A stretch of 60,000 bases of DNA from Branchiostoma floridae (GCF_000003815.2 NC_049984.1:4170695-4230694); one strand, 5' to 3'; shown: positions 10,356 to 23,009, numbered from the stretch's first letter. Translations and numbers: made by a program. Notes: generated by a model not told the origin, from the sequence alone.

Positions 10356-13300
10356 TGTTCTTCAATTCCATACAAGATAACATACAAAATATGTCAAAGT
10401 TCCTTATGCAATACTATAAGATAAACTATAGGCTCCGTCTGTCCTCACAATAAGATTACCTGGTGTTGATGTGGTCTTGTGAATAGGTTTGTCCAATCCC
10501 AAGATTCTTGGTTTGCATCCCTAGCAGGCCCCAATGCTGTGTTCTAGTAAAAGCACTTTACATCTTTTTCCTTGCCTGACCCGTGAAAATGAGTACCTAG
10601 CTTCAGATAGGGACGTCCAGGGATCAACACCTCAACACCTCAACTACGTTTATGTAGGGGACACATGTACATAATTTGATTGGCATATTTCATCTTGTAG
10701 ATAGATATGTTTTCATTGTGAATCTCGTAATTCAGCATTTTGGCTGCCAGGAGTTTCAATGTAATAAACCAGTCTATACTGTATCTTATGATTTACAATT
10801 TGGAATTCAGCACCAAGGACAGGGTTATTGTACATACACCAGTTTTACTCTGCCATTTTTTTACTTTTTTCATGAATAATGTGAATAATGATGTTTCTTT
10901 CAGCAGCCATTAAAATGGTGACAAATAGATGCAAGTGAATTTCATCACCACTTATTAGACAATGATATTAAGCCCTAAACTCAGTTGTTATTATCTACAA
11001 TGTATAACCCTTGTTATGATAAATCATCGATGAAATGTAATATATTACAGAATTTATGTCTCAAACCTAAGTAAGATAACCCTTTTATTACATCCTTACC
11101 TCCTAGAATAAGATTTGTTGAAAACCATCAATCCAATGACCTTAGATTTGCCACACATCATGGTCTCAATCCTTCATAAAGCTTTTATCAATGACATTTC
11201 AGATTGTGGCAGTGACTTTACTACTGTCCCTTAACCCTGCTTCACTCCAGGTAATCAGACAGAATTGCTACAATCATTTCTGCAGCCTATAAAGGGCTTC
11301 GACCTTCAGTTCATCCTCCCTCCGCCACAGAAGTCATTACCAAGAAGGCTGGATTGTAGCAAAGGGAAATACATTGTTCCATTAGTGGGTCTTTTATTGT
11401 TGCGGAATGAATGATGTCACAATATAGACTCTCGTAATCTACTTTTCATTTTATTGGCCGCTACAAATGAACATATCTTCTTCATCATTTCTATCATATT
11501 ATGATAAATCTAATAAAGTTACAACCGGTACCCTGAAACTGCATCATTCAAAAATTCTTTCAACTGCGATACCCAAATTACCATATAATAAACTATTGCC
11601 AGAAAAACACATTATCCTTCAGTGCATTGCCCTGAAACTTATTACAGTGCATTGGTAAGCTCTGAATAATGTTACAAAGTGCAAAAGGGCTCCCTCAGCC
11701 ATCGTTTAGTACAATAGTAGGCTTTTAGTATTCCTACTGCCGTTCGTATTGTGAATCTGTAGCCAAACTGGATTATTCAAAGCTTTGATGGCCTTTACCT
11801 TAGTTTTAACATGCAGCCCTGTGGGAGGATTTCAAAGCACAAAACACAGAGATTTCTTTAAAAGGATTTTTGGCAAAGTTTCAAAAGATCCACACAGTCA
11901 GAGGAAACACCCAGGGGTTAGATACTGTTGGGGGAAACTTGACGTAAACTCTAATGGTCTTCAGTTTTGTGGGGGCTTCAAATGAGGCCATACAAGTTTA
12001 ATTCCTTGGTTCCCCGTTCATAATTTGAAGAAAAAAAATATCAAGAAAATATCGTAAAACAGATATGCTATCAAAGATACATTAACAACAGTTTCACCCC
12101 AATAAAGTTCATGATTTGGTATGAAATGTGCCTTGTGTTCAAATTTTATTTTGGCTTTGCTGGCAGCATTTGGGTCTATCACAGTTTTTGTTTTTCACTA
12201 GTTGAAGTATTTTCATTGAGTCATTTGATCTATTGATTTTCTATGAAAATGTTAAACCAGTAACCCAGAAATTCAAAAAGTGTTGCTTCACTTACTAGTA
12301 TATCTTTTTTCTCAAGTTGCAAACTTGTCATCAAGGACAACATGTCAAGAAATGGTAAGTTGATGGCAGGTAGTTACACATCAAAGTAAACAATTTTCAA
12401 AATTAATTCCAGAACTGGATAAGATACAAAGGTTAATTCTAGGGAAGGGGAATAAATGGTCTTCTCAAAAGTTAAATAGTATTGTTTCCATAAACAGGTC
12501 AAGGAGTAGTATTCTTGAAAAAAAAAAAAAAATTGCCTTCTTGAAAAGTCAAGAAATGATATTAGTCTTCTTCTAGTTTTAGGAAGTCAAGGAAAAGTCT
12601 TGTTGAAAATGAAATAGAAAATGTCACTGCTACATAATGTATGACACATTGTATATTGTCATAAATGATTTATGGTGGCTGACATTGACCAGGGTGAGCA
12701 GTATTGTCCCCCGGATCTGATTATATTCCTGATTTTCATTACTGTAAGTGTGCAACAGCTGCTGGGGAAAGTTAGGGTACTGTTTCACATCACCTAGAAC
12801 TGCAGGTTTCCTCAGAACATTTTCATGGGGCCTTAATCTTATTTACCCTCACTTTCTATGAAAATGAACTGGATATTGAGTGTGTGTGAATGAGTTGAAA
12901 TGCTGTCTGAAGAAAAGAATGATTGCCTCGAGTATTACGGAATATTCATACATTCAAAATATGAATTAAAATGAACGGTAATTTGTATGAACATGCATAT
13001 CAATATAGTACACAAATGTACCTAAATTTGCATGAAATTATAAGATTTCTATTCAAATATAATCAGCAGTTGAGTATAGCAATAAATTGTTTGATAGCTT
13101 CTATTCTCAGCTCTGCAGCTCTGTGTATCAAATGGGAAGACCATATAAGTTGATACGATTTCGATTTTATGCCTTTCTTTACATGCAGTTCTATTTTTGA
13201 ACAGCGACTTTTATGATGCGTTCTTTATGATGTACAGTCATCCATCACTTGTTTCTGATGTATCAGGGAGCCATCACCCTTAGTTCCTGTGGACGCCCCC

Positions 13301-13699
13301 CCCCAAACCAGCTGTCAGTCAATCGGAGAATAGGCTTTCCATTTCTAAAAGCTGTCTCGCATGTATAAGGGTAACCTCAATAATATTTATAAGCAGGGCA
13401 GTCAGGAACTAAGAGTGACGATTGAGAAAGCAGGGCACATCCAGACAGGCAGTTTGGCTGTTGGATGTCCCTGCAAAGGAGGCTGGGAGCCTGATGTATT
13501 CTTTTTGATATTGTGCACTTTGTTGTAACTGATTTGTGATCTCGAGCCAGTTTGCATGTAGCTCACTGAAGATAAATGTTCCTCTGATATACATGACAGA
13601 GAAGACAGATGCTGTTTACAGTATTATAGATTCTTGTATCTGGGCCTGGGCTCTTTTCAACAAGCACAATGGACAGTGGACCATGGCTTAACATCCCAT
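10356..13699. other. Non-coding, AT-rich
   Basis: No supported gene. It contains an A-run near 12519-12532 and an exon-like segment at 12317-12354 that I rejected. Confidence 0.5.
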
Positions 13700-13920
13700 C
13701 CTAATACCTCTGTCGCATTATCCATGATCTTCGGGCGTATCGATGGAAGGTTGGCCGTATATAAGATCGACAGAGGGTTGCGCATATTTTTCACCAGAAA
13801 ACCGTCCCTGTCACGTATAAGCCATACTTAGTGGCAAGTTAGTGCCATAAAGTTATCATCGTAAGCGAGGCTCGGGCAATTGCCGTAGACTCATCGTCTG
13901 ATCGATTTTTGAGGTATAAG
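13700..13920. mobile_element. TIR element, TAATACCCCTGT family, copy 1 (degenerate)
   Basis: This matches the reverse complement of 32259-32499 along most of its length. Shared words include CGGGCGTATCGATGGAAG, GATCGACAGAGGGTTGCGC, GTATAAGCCATACTT and GCTCGGGCAATTGCCG. The left end reads CTAATACCTCTGTCGCATT, and the right end is eroded. There is no coding capacity. Confidence 0.8.
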
Positions 13921-14367
13921 GACTGCAACACTTTCCAGTAGCTTGCATGTTGATGTGATACTTGAATAGTAGAGAAGTTCATATTCCTTACAGCCTTTGA
14001 TAAACCGATCCTAACTAATCTTACAGCTCACTACATAATATGCAATTAATTACCAAGAAGGAAGAGGAAGTCGAAGGTACTGGAGTAGATTAGACTTTTA
14101 TTTGTACACAAAAATGTATCTGATTGTTAACATGTGATCTGTGCTTAGCCCAGTGGGGTAGAAATGTACAATAAAGGTCTTCATTCTTATGAACCCACGG
14201 ATTTTGGGCCTAGAGGCAAGGCCGCTAACCGATGGCCATTGCTTGCTGAATTCTACCGCAGCTGAAGCATTCATCAGTGGGGAGAACTGTTTCTGCATTT
14301 CCATCATCACTTTGGATTATTGGGGTCATGTGTGCGAGAACTGGGTGTCAGACACATGAAACATTAC
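13921..14367. other. Non-coding
   Basis: I see nothing I can name here. Confidence 0.4.
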
Positions 14368-14709
14368 CAGGGCTTGAAATACCACCTGCATATGCAGGTT
14401 AGTGCAGGTAAAATTGGAGCTGTGCAGGTATTTCTGGTGTCTACCTGCACATTACCTGCACAGGTCTATGTACTGGGTTTTAAACAAAAATGTCCTATAA
14501 TGTAGGTGTATATGGATTGTTATTAGCTGCAATGACTGTTTAACAACCTTTAAAGTATAAAAGGAATATTAGCAATGGTTCCTGAACAATTTTAGTATAA
14601 TCCATACTTCCTAAATTCAGAGTGGTGCAGGTAAAACTTGTCTGGTGCAGGTAATTTCCAATGTTACCTGCACCAGTGCAGGTATGCAGAAAAAATATTT
14701 TGAGCCCTA
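14368..14709. mobile_element. TIR element, CAGGGCTCGAAATAC family, copy 2 (inverted)
   Basis: It starts CAGGGCTTGAAATACC and ends near TTTTGAGCCCTA. It is the reverse complement of the 16081-16420 copy along nearly the full length, including the internal AATCCATATACACCTACAT segment. The two copies are 1.4 kb apart in opposite orientation and so form a large imperfect inverted repeat. Confidence 0.85.
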
Positions 14710-16080
14710 ATTACCATGGTGTGAGAGTGTGGCACACTTCCTATTCAGCAGTGCTTGAAACACCCACTTGCCCACTTGAAAATGCAACCACATTTTGCTT
14801 GCCACAACTTAATTTTATACCCAGGTTGCACACTGCACAACCTGAAATCATGCAGTTGGGACACTGCTTTTCCCCCACCTACATGCATAAGCTACATATA
14901 ACTGGGAAGAAAAGATAATGGATAAGTACCTGATTTGAAGAAAGTAGCAACTTGAAAGTGGGACAACCTGAAATGTTGATGGCACAACCTGGCCTTTGAC
15001 TAAGGTTGCTACTTGGACAACCTGGCTAAAAAAGTATTTTGGGCACTGTTGAGTCATTATGGCTGGTGCAGAAATGGATCTTCATATACTATAAAATTTT
15101 CAGCTAGCACTTTATGTCATGCTTTTATCAGTGTTTATCTTTTGTTAATATGATAAATCATAGACTTATGATTGAAATTCCATACTTCTCATTGGGAAGT
15201 GAATTAAATGCTATTTTGCTGAAGGGTTACTCACTGTTGGAAATTTCTAAATTTTTAAGGCTAGCCTACAGGTTTTCAAAATTGATCAAACTACCTTTCC
15301 CCCGAATTAATATTGATCAAAGCATCACGTCCAAAAAAATACTAATCAACCATCAACCAATACTGGTATCTCACCTCCTTGGCACACATTTAATTGAAAC
15401 TCTAGCTTCTAGGATTAACACTTATCCAGAGAAATCCATTACTTGAAATGTCAGATTCTGAATAACTTGAGAGTTTGACAATGCATTAGACTATACACAC
15501 TATGTGATACTGATACACTGAAATTAGAAGATTACAATTCTAAACCAAATACACTTCTTTCCTAAAATTTCACATTTGAAAAAAAAACATGTATTTTTAT
15601 GGCATGTTTGTGCCAATGAAATACTGTCTGGAAATTAAAATATTTTCTAGCCACCCCTAAAATCATGGGTTACACCTTTAGATCTGAAACTACTGAGATT
15701 ATGATATACCATACTATTCATAATGATTCTAAAATGTCAATTCAAGAACGGTTTGTATCATTATGCTTATATAATAAGAAATCTCTTATTGTCTGTCAAA
15801 CAATGGAATATCATATACAGTAAGCCTTCACCATATGCCAGACAGGTGCCGACTATGAAACGGTGATTCAGAATTTTTTCCACATATATATAGAAAATAT
15901 AGAATGCCTCATTATAACCCACGACGTGCCTGTACCTTAATCAGATTCAGTGCAGGCCGTCAGGTTGTATTAACGTCTCTGGCGCTCAATTAAACCGAGT
16001 AAAGGCACAGCCCTGCGGCAAATCTCATACAAGTAGGCAGCGCTCAGAATAGTTATAACTTCTCCAATTTGTGGTGTTTG
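14710..16080. other. Non-coding, with a possible weak TIR element near 14749-15048
   Basis: CAGTGCTTGAAACACCCACT near 14749 and TTTTGGGCACTG ending near 15048 could be eroded inverted ends. CACAACCTG and AGGTTGC words repeat between them. No gene is supported: the 110-codon frame at 15114-15446 is AT-rich and matches no family I know. Confidence 0.35.
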
Positions 16081-16420
16081 CAGGGCTGAAAATACTTTTT
16101 CGTGCCTACCTGCACTGGTGCAGGTAATATTGAAAATTACTTGCATTGGAAAAATTTCACCTGCACCGCTCTGATTTTAGGAAGTATGGAGCATATTAAA
16201 ATTGTTCAGGAACTATATTTCCTTTTGTACTTTATAGGCAGTAACAGCCAATGCAGCTAATAACAATCCATATACACCTACATCACAAGACATTTATATA
16301 GAAAACCCAGTTTATAGACCTGGTAAGTGCAGGTTAGGTGCAGGGAGACACCAGAAATACCTGCACAGCTCCAATTTTACCTGCACTAACCTGCATATGC
16401 AGGTGGTATTTCGAGCCCTG
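16081..16420. mobile_element. TIR element, CAGGGCTCGAAATAC family, copy 3
   Basis: It begins CAGGGCTGAAAATAC and ends GGTATTTCGAGCCCTG. Internal TGCAGG/CCTGCA words, including CTGCACTGGTGCAGG, are shared with copies 1 and 2. Copy 1 is about 130 bp shorter because the middle is missing. Confidence 0.87.
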
Positions 16421-17877
16421 TCCTGTAGTAGGGTGAAACAGGCTACTCTGGCAAGAAGAAGGCTGAAGAAAGTTGCTAGTGGCCGTTTCTATCAGTAGTT
16501 TTGAGTTATATCTCCAGGTCCAGATCTTTTTCGAAACTTGATCATTACTGTAGTTGGTATTAAAGGCCCACGTAATTTTGACTTGACGCCATTTTAATCA
16601 AATTTCCTTGTTCTTGGATATTTTCTGGAAAATAATGAGGGTGGCAGACGAGATGAAAATAATGAGAAAAACAAAATAGGCATCCCGTCATAGAACAAAC
16701 TATCAATATACTACCTGAATCAAAATATTAAATGATAAATGAATTTTAATGCATTGCACAATTGCAAATCTGCAGAAATAAGGAAGACTTTCATTTATGA
16801 ATGTTAGACATCAAGGTAAACAATATTTAAAGGCAATTTCGAGCGATATTGATTTATCACTCTTCTTCAGTAACGCTGATGTCATTCAGAACGTAGATTT
16901 CCGATTTTTATCCAGTTGTAGAGATTGAATCTTTTCAATTATTAAGACTTTCTTTATCTGTTGGTGCCATACATGCATCACATCTGTATCCTTCCCAGAT
17001 TATTCTAGTATCCAAGCAGACGTGTCAGCTGGATTTAAGAAAAAGAATAATTTGGCCAAATAGAGACAGATAAGTTGTAATGGGATTTCAATCAGTCTTT
17101 TTTTGCAATCCATTGAGCTTAATCGCCGGCCGGTCAGTTCACTCGTAGGCCAATTAAATCCTGCTATGCTTTTACTCCTTGACCAAAGTCCCCTATTACT
17201 ATTCGGCCAGGTGGGAGTATTGTAGAGACTAGATTGATTCCTCCAGGGTGCTGCAGTGCGCAGCAGTCTGGCCTGTTGAAAGGTTGACTTTGATGTTAAT
17301 TGGTTAGATGATTTCCTGTTTCCTGCAACGTAAGGAGCCTCCAACGCAAAAAAATGGCAGTGTGATTTCCTGTCCTTTCAGAGGCTCCAAGACATGCGTC
17401 TTTCTAACTACAAATCCACCGGGTACCGTCTTTCGGTATTCTGCCTGGCCGGCTTCTCAACAGAAACTCATCATCAGACATTGTATAAGAAAGTGATCAT
17501 TTGTAAAATATCTTTTGTTTCATTGGGATACTTCATGTCACAATTTAAACTTGTGCTATTTTGTTCAATTTAAATTATGTATAAAATTTAAACATTTCAT
17601 GCGATTCTAGTTTATGGAGAGGCAGGCCCACAAAAAGTCACTCAGGCTTTTGCCCTCCCTTGCATGTATTTTTTTCTGTATATTACTTTGCTTTTAATCC
17701 ATGTAATATATGCAATTAAAAATAGATTAAATCAAAAAGGGCACTACTAGAAAGACGTACAAGGACTTACTGAGTAGCTAACTTTTCCATAAGTACGTGT
17801 AATTAAAACACTGAGAGTGCGCCGGACCGTTACATCTGCTTGACGGTGAGTGAAAACCACGTATCGTTCCAAGAGGC
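16421..17877. other. Non-coding
   Basis: No supported gene. The 114-codon minus-strand frame at 17000-17344 shows no domain I recognise. Confidence 0.4.
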
Positions 17878-17886
17878 AATGAACGA

Positions 17887-18054
17887 TATCCTCTACCAGT
17901 CTCCGTGGATCGTTGGTCAAATAGTAGAAATTGGACAAATAGATGAACTGGTGTCCTAGGGGAGTCGGTCGGCCAGAGGGGTCAGTACACTATTTCCTAT
18001 ATTTGCCCAATTTTTACTATTTGACTAACGATACGCGGAGCCTGGTAGCGGTTA
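17887..18054. mobile_element. TIR element, TAGCCTCTACCAGGCTCC family, copy 1, 9-bp duplication
   Basis: The left end is TATCCTCTACCAGTCTCCG, and the right end is the imperfect complement ending GGTAGCGGTTA. Flanks are AATGAACGA (17878-17886) and GATGAACGA (18055-18063), which match at 8 of 9 positions. The subterminal AAATAGTAGAAATTGG pairs with CCAATTTTTACTATTT. It has no coding capacity. See the copies at 25626-25898 and 54080-54508. Confidence 0.88.
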
Positions 18055-18063
18055 GATGAACGA

Positions 18064-19690
18064 GACATCAAAGTGAGCTCGCTACTGTCAAGGATCATGA
18101 AGAGTGACATTTACAAATTAGAAGATTTAGAGCATGAAACCAACCTATGATTAAAGCAAGTGGGCTGTCAGGAGGCAATGTCACACATTTGTTGCATTTG
18201 TTTTCGTTGAATGTATTATTCTCAACAAGGTTCCGACTGAGAAACAAACTCCGAGAACGTTTTCTGTCACGAAACAGCTGAATTTTGTACAACACATTGT
18301 TTGCTTGGGAAACGTATCAACTACAGGCATTTTTCAATGTGCCCTTGGGAAAAACAGAAAATGGTCAGTAGCATCAACTAAATCAAATATACGAGGAATA
18401 ACAAAAAATCCACAAAATAGGCAAATTACCAATTGATACAAAACCAAAGTTACGTAAAAAATATTAATGGATCATGTTGCAAAATAAGTGAAACCATGAT
18501 GTAACATTAACATGATATGACACATAATAGAATGAAACTTGAAAATCGCCAGAGAGTAATTTTCACCTGAAATTTGTGGAACATCCAGCCCATAATATTG
18601 GACTGAATGGGGAGACAACACCGGCGTTTTACTGTCATTTATATCGCGCGGAATTTACGAAATCGACTGAAATAAAAAGAATACGACGTATTTTAGGATT
18701 TTGTAATTTTGAACGAATGGTTTACGCGATCGTTTGCAGTGGAACCATGGGAAATACTTCAGGAGAGATTTTTCAAGGACAAAAGTTAACTTTTGATGTA
18801 AGTAAGTAAGTAAGTATTCATTATAGAGCTTTTCCAAAGCCCAAAAAGCAAGATAGATTTTCCGTAATTGGATCTGCGTGCTCCCTGAATGAGAAAAGGG
18901 AATTACAGTTCGATGGCTCTCTGCGTCGGCGTTAATTTCTGATGTTTGCTTCCGCTCAGCAACCCTTAGGGCCTGGGCGTGACGTCAGCATGTGCCAACG
19001 TGACGTCATTATCTCCTAAGCCCACTAGCACGCACGTACTGGTACCTTACAGTTAGGCCATGTTGATTTGCTTGTATGGATAACATCTGTGCACGAATCG
19101 ATTTTATTTCGTTACCCCGTACGTTTCGACCAGGGTTACAAATCGTACAAAGCAGGTGTAAAATGAGAACATTTATGCCATAACTTGAAATGCGTGTTGC
19201 ATTTAATCATTATTCGCACGTTCGCATCAGTTTTAGGGTTCCCAGATCAGATGTAATCCACATGACCGACGTGGTCTAACTGTAAAGTGGACACGTTTCG
19301 TGCTTCCGGTATTTGATTGTAACAGAAGTGTTAATGGGTTTGTCCTTGGTGCTGAATAAGCGTTATTTGATGCATCATGCATTACCCTACATTTATAACA
19401 GCAGCAGTGCCAGTGATCAGATCCTGATACATCATGGAAGCGCCCTAGAGGCCGCACAAGAGGGAGATAGGGGGGGGGGGGGGAGAGATCAGGTCTAGGT
19501 CTTTAACACACTCCAGGAGCTGGGGGTCTCCAGATCCGACTGGACCGTCTACGCCCAGTGCAGAACAACGTGGCGAGAACTGTCTGAACTGTCTGTAGCC
19601 GCCACGCATCAACTAATGATGCAAGCGAACGATTGATTGAGTGACAACGCCTAAAATGGCCGATGCAAATTGGTGTCTGATGTGAATGAA
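18064..19690. other. Non-coding, with paired CRE motifs and short runs
   Basis: No supported gene. It contains a short (AAGT)n tract near 18799 and a G-run near 19470-19483. The two CRE palindromes are listed separately. Confidence 0.45.
18980..19008. promoter_or_regulatory. Two perfect CRE palindromes, 21 bp apart
   Basis: TGACGTCA occurs at 18980-18987 and again at 19001-19008. CREB/ATF bZIP factors bind this octamer. A 21-bp spacing puts both sites on the same face of the helix. The nearest gene end is the PX gene's stop, 2.8 kb away. No promoter is proven. Confidence 0.4.
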
Positions 19691-19696
19691 TATTGT

Positions 19697-19789
19697 CTTT
19701 CCCCTTTTCTTTCTTTCTTTTCGTTTTCTCTTTCTTTCTTTCTTTCTTTCTTTCTTGCCTCTTTCTTTTTCTTTCCCTTTCTTTCTTTA
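19697..19789. repeat. (TTTC)n microsatellite
   Basis: Imperfect TTTC/CTTT tetranucleotide tract. Confidence 0.95.
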
Positions 19790-19953
19790 ATTTGCTAATA
19801 CATGTAGTTTATTGCAAATTCTTGCCCGGGGGCTAATTGCAGGTAAAATGGAGGAGACAAACAAACAAATAGAGTAGAACAGTATAGAACATGTCTTCTC
19901 TAGTATTAACGCTAAATCTAAACTGTAACTTGCTGGGTTCGACTTTGATAATC

Positions 19954-20077
19954 AGTCTTCCTTCCTTTCTTTCTTTATCTTTTCATTCATTCATTCTTAT
20001 ATCTATTTTTTGTTCTCACCTCCCTCCCTTCCTTCCTTTCCTTTCTTCTTCAGCTTCCCTCTTTCACCTCTTTTTTT
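19954..20077. repeat. Pyrimidine-rich microsatellite (CTTT, CCTT, CATT units)
   Basis: A run of mixed C/T tetranucleotides broken by CATTCATTCATT. Confidence 0.9.
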
Positions 20078-21137
20078 GAAATTGAATTTGACTTTTTCAG
20101 GCACATCGAAATGTTGTACCCGATGCTGTGCTTTGTGTTTATAAGCATCCCAAACACTGATAAGAACATATAAAACACACCAGACAGGGTAGTATAAAAG
20201 ACAATTGTATTCATTCAATAAAAAGTACATTGTATTAGATCAGTTGTTTTGTCATTTATCATTTTATCATAGCATCTAACAATTTCGTTACTAAAATTCT
20301 GTATGATTTATTACATTGAAACATTCTGTACAGTATAAAAGCGGGCAACACTTACCCAAGATTGACACTGGCCCATCAAGTCACAATATTGATGTCTTTA
20401 CATTGATATAAATTCTCTTCGAATAAGTAAAACCAGCTCCCTTGTAGCCACAGTGCTGTGAATATGAAACTCGTATGGCCAATGTGCACATGTAAAAATA
20501 GATACCACATATGAATCTTACCCACAGTTATACGGCTGATTGAAACATTTTCTTGTAGAACAATAAGCCATTTCACAGTACCAAGTGCGCATGAGCAGTG
20601 GTCAACAGTAGTTATGCATTGTGGGTGTCTTAAACTTTGACCTTGAACCACAATACATCACGATTGCACAAGCGCGTTTGGAACTTTGAAATAGCTTGTT
20701 TCGTGCCCTCTATCTGTTTGCAGCGCCAATAATAGTACAAGAAAAGAAAGTTACAAGGTTGGCAAGGGCAATTTTTCTCTCCGAATGTTCAAAACAAAGA
20801 ATTTAGGTGGGGATTTTTAGACTACGGAATCCAGGTACAGAGTGACATCAAGACCATGCAATGAAACATACGAGTGGACAGGGAAGGGTTATATTTCCGG
20901 GTTCCACATTTTGAAGGGACATTTCCACTTCTTCAATTCTACTTGTGACTTAGAACTCTTTGGCTTCCATGAAGTATTTCGCAACGTCTGAGGGGCGGGC
21001 CGTTTCCATTTACATCTTAGAATTCACATCAACTGTTGTCACGTTAGTGTAAACATTTCCACCCATTGAATATATCTTATACAACTTTGCAAGCAGCATT
21101 TGAAGGGTGTTTTTTTTTTAAATTGTTAAAATGAAAC
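20078..21137. other. Non-coding between convergent genes
   Basis: No supported gene. An exon-like minus-strand segment bounded by good splice motifs (about 20340-20450) has stops in all three frames and was rejected. Confidence 0.45.
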
Positions 21138-21143
21138 TTTATT
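21138..21143 (-). terminator. Candidate poly(A) signal of the PX gene
   Basis: On the minus strand this reads AATAAA, about 670 nt after the PX gene's stop codon. It is the first canonical hexamer I noticed downstream of the stop, giving a 3' UTR of about 0.7 kb. Confidence 0.45.
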
Positions 21144-21809
21144 TGTAGGCACAACTTATTATAGCTCCAGATCTATAGCATAGACTTTCACATATATTAT
21201 CAATAAAACCTATTATCACATTCTGCAGGCACGATGTTTGTTGCATACATGTTCACTCAATTTAACAAATAAAGACACAAATACCATGTGAACTGTGTAC
21301 AGAAACTCTGACAAAAGGTCTCGCCTTTTGGAGATAAAAACTCTGAAAAAAACACAACTTGAAATCTTGAAAAACGGCTCAGGCCGAATGATGTATCAAG
21401 GTTAAATAAAGGTTAAAAAAACGTTATGTCAACATACTACATACTAGTATTGAACGGTTTGTAATTGAAATGGCCAATATTGAATATTCTCTAATATGTA
21501 TTTGTTGGCAGAGTAGCGACTGTTGAGAGCAGATCAAATTTCAAATGCTGGACAGTAATACATCACAGCGTCGTGCATGGCTAATTTCCATAAATAAGAA
21601 TCCTCAATAAAAATGGCTTTTATCCTTTCACAGAAGAAGACCTGTTTTGTGTCGTCTAAGTGGGTCTCTCGCCACGGTTCTATGGGCCTCTCATCACAGT
21701 TTCTTCAAAACTGTTGTAGACAATGCCAACAGATCGGAAACGGCGCATGGTGTTGTCCATGGTACTTGATACATGGTGATTTACATCTCTGGGAGTGTTC
21801 ATGGGGCTT

Positions 21810-21891
21810 TCAACTGCCCAACTCCATTTCTTCCCACATGGTTTCTCCGTCTTCAAGGTCTTCCATTTCCCCCATAAGATCCGCACAATCC
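21810..21891 (-). CDS. PXDC1: PX-domain protein (PXDC1-like), last coding exon
   Basis: Acceptor AG is at 21893-21892, in TGTATCTTTAAG. The first base completes a TGG codon with the TG left by the previous exon, and the frame then runs to TGA at 21812-21810. The encoded tail is strongly acidic (GEMEDLEDGETMWEEMELG). Human PXDC1 also has an acidic ELEDGDD-type segment near its C-terminus, which supports the family call. This is the weakest of the five junctions because AAG is a less favoured acceptor and the pyrimidine tract is modest. The phase match and the immediate in-frame stop support it. Confidence 0.7.
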
Positions 21892-22317
21892 CTTAAAGAT
21901 ACATACAGTGTTAGTGTTGGGTTATGCGTGTCCCCAACATCCCGAGGAAGGCTGTAAGTTGAATATTCAGTTCTGCATATGAAATGTTTGCAGACATCCC
22001 CTCTTTTCCTTTAATCGTCTCTTAAGTTGTCTCCCTAGCTGCGTTCAATCGAAAGGTTTAGACTGTCAGAGGAAAATAACGAACTAAAGCTCCCGCTGTC
22101 TGTCAAGTGAAACACCCGCTGAAACTGACGTAAGAAAACCTCCGGTTGCGGTATATGCAGTTTTCCCAAAATCAGTAGAGGCCCCTTCTGTACAATTCAT
22201 CGACTGGTATGTGAAATATATCTCAGAAAGGACATGAAACAAAGATAAATGTCATTTACGAGAATAATCAGAGCAAAATCAATGCAAATTGCTTGAATTT
22301 CTTTGATCAAGACTTAC

Positions 22318-22371
22318 CATGCTATTGTATAGGATAATCTGTGAAATTTCTGAAATTCTGGCGATTCCCAT
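22318..22371 (-). CDS. PXDC1: PX-domain protein (PXDC1-like), penultimate exon
   Basis: A 54-bp exon between acceptor TTCTATTACTAG and donor CATG|GTAAGTC (GT at 22317-22316). It takes one base to complete a TCA codon and leaves TG. The encoded piece is WESPEFQKFHRLSYTIA, in the tail after the PX domain. Introns on either side are 547 and 426 bp. The other two frames do not join the neighbouring exons in phase. Confidence 0.78.
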
Positions 22372-22573
22372 CTAGTAATAGAAGGAAAAGAAGAAAGAGT
22401 CACAATGTTACAAAATTTCAAACAAACATGTAGCATTGATATGACGTAATAAGCAGCTCTAGATGTATCAATATGATTTTTCACGAATCACGTGAACAAT
22501 AAGTGTAAACGTCTGTATAGACTTTTTGAAGAGCGTATTGTGGTATTTTACGAGATACATCCAGTTTCTTGAG

Positions 22574-22771
22574 TAAGGGCGCGGTCACGTAGGTCGTGCG
22601 ATCGATTAAAGTCGGGCATTTTGGAGGACAAAAATGTACATCTCCTGCAAAGTTTAACTGTCTTGGTACATAAAATGCTGTTTTGTGTCCATGTCGGTGG
22701 TTGGTTCTGTCACAGCCTGCTTGAAAATCCTACGGCGTCAAAATCGCACGACCTATGTGACCGCGCCCTAA
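22574..22771. mobile_element. TIR element, AGGGCGCGGTCAC family
   Basis: Inverted ends of about 27 bp: AGGGCGCGGTCACGTAGGTC plus GTGCGAT on the left, with the complement (one mismatch) ending near 22770. The interior is short and non-coding. It lies inside a 547-bp intron of the PX gene and makes up more than a third of it. Confidence 0.88.
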
Positions 22772-22918
22772 TTTTTGTAAGTTGTGTATCTGTACATGTA
22801 ACCAAGTCATAACCTGCATATCTATATCTGCCCGACAGGAGGCGTTATTTCACCGTTTTCATACAATCATCGTCATTTGGCCATTTACCAACATGATCAT
22901 TTATTCGGTAATACTCAC

Positions 22919-23009
22919 GACGTTTTGAATTTGGCCTTGGTAGGGCTTCCTTCGTTACTACTGGTCATTTCTTGACCGTCGATGTCTTTCAATGTTCTCG
23001 ACCTCGGTT
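22919..23009 (-). CDS. PXDC1: PX-domain protein (PXDC1-like), linker exon
   Basis: A 91-bp exon with acceptor TTCTCTTAAACACAG and donor ACGTC|GTGAGT (GT at 22918-22917). Only one frame is open, and it is the one demanded by the neighbours: it accepts two bases and leaves TC. The peptide is polar and Ser/Thr/Lys-rich (RTLKDIDGQEMTSSNEG, then SPTKAKFKT). It looks like disordered linker with possible SP/TP-type phosphorylation sites, following the PX domain. Confidence 0.82.

Noticed and set aside
12317-12354. 38-bp segment between a CTCAAG acceptor and GTAAGT donor
   Set aside because: Too short, AT-rich surroundings and no neighbouring exon to join in phase.
15114-15446. 110-codon plus-strand frame
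   Set aside because: AT-rich codon use, no motif and no splice or promoter context that I could support.
20340-20450. Minus-strand exon with good splice borders downstream of the PX gene
   Set aside because: All three frames contain stops. At most it is non-coding.
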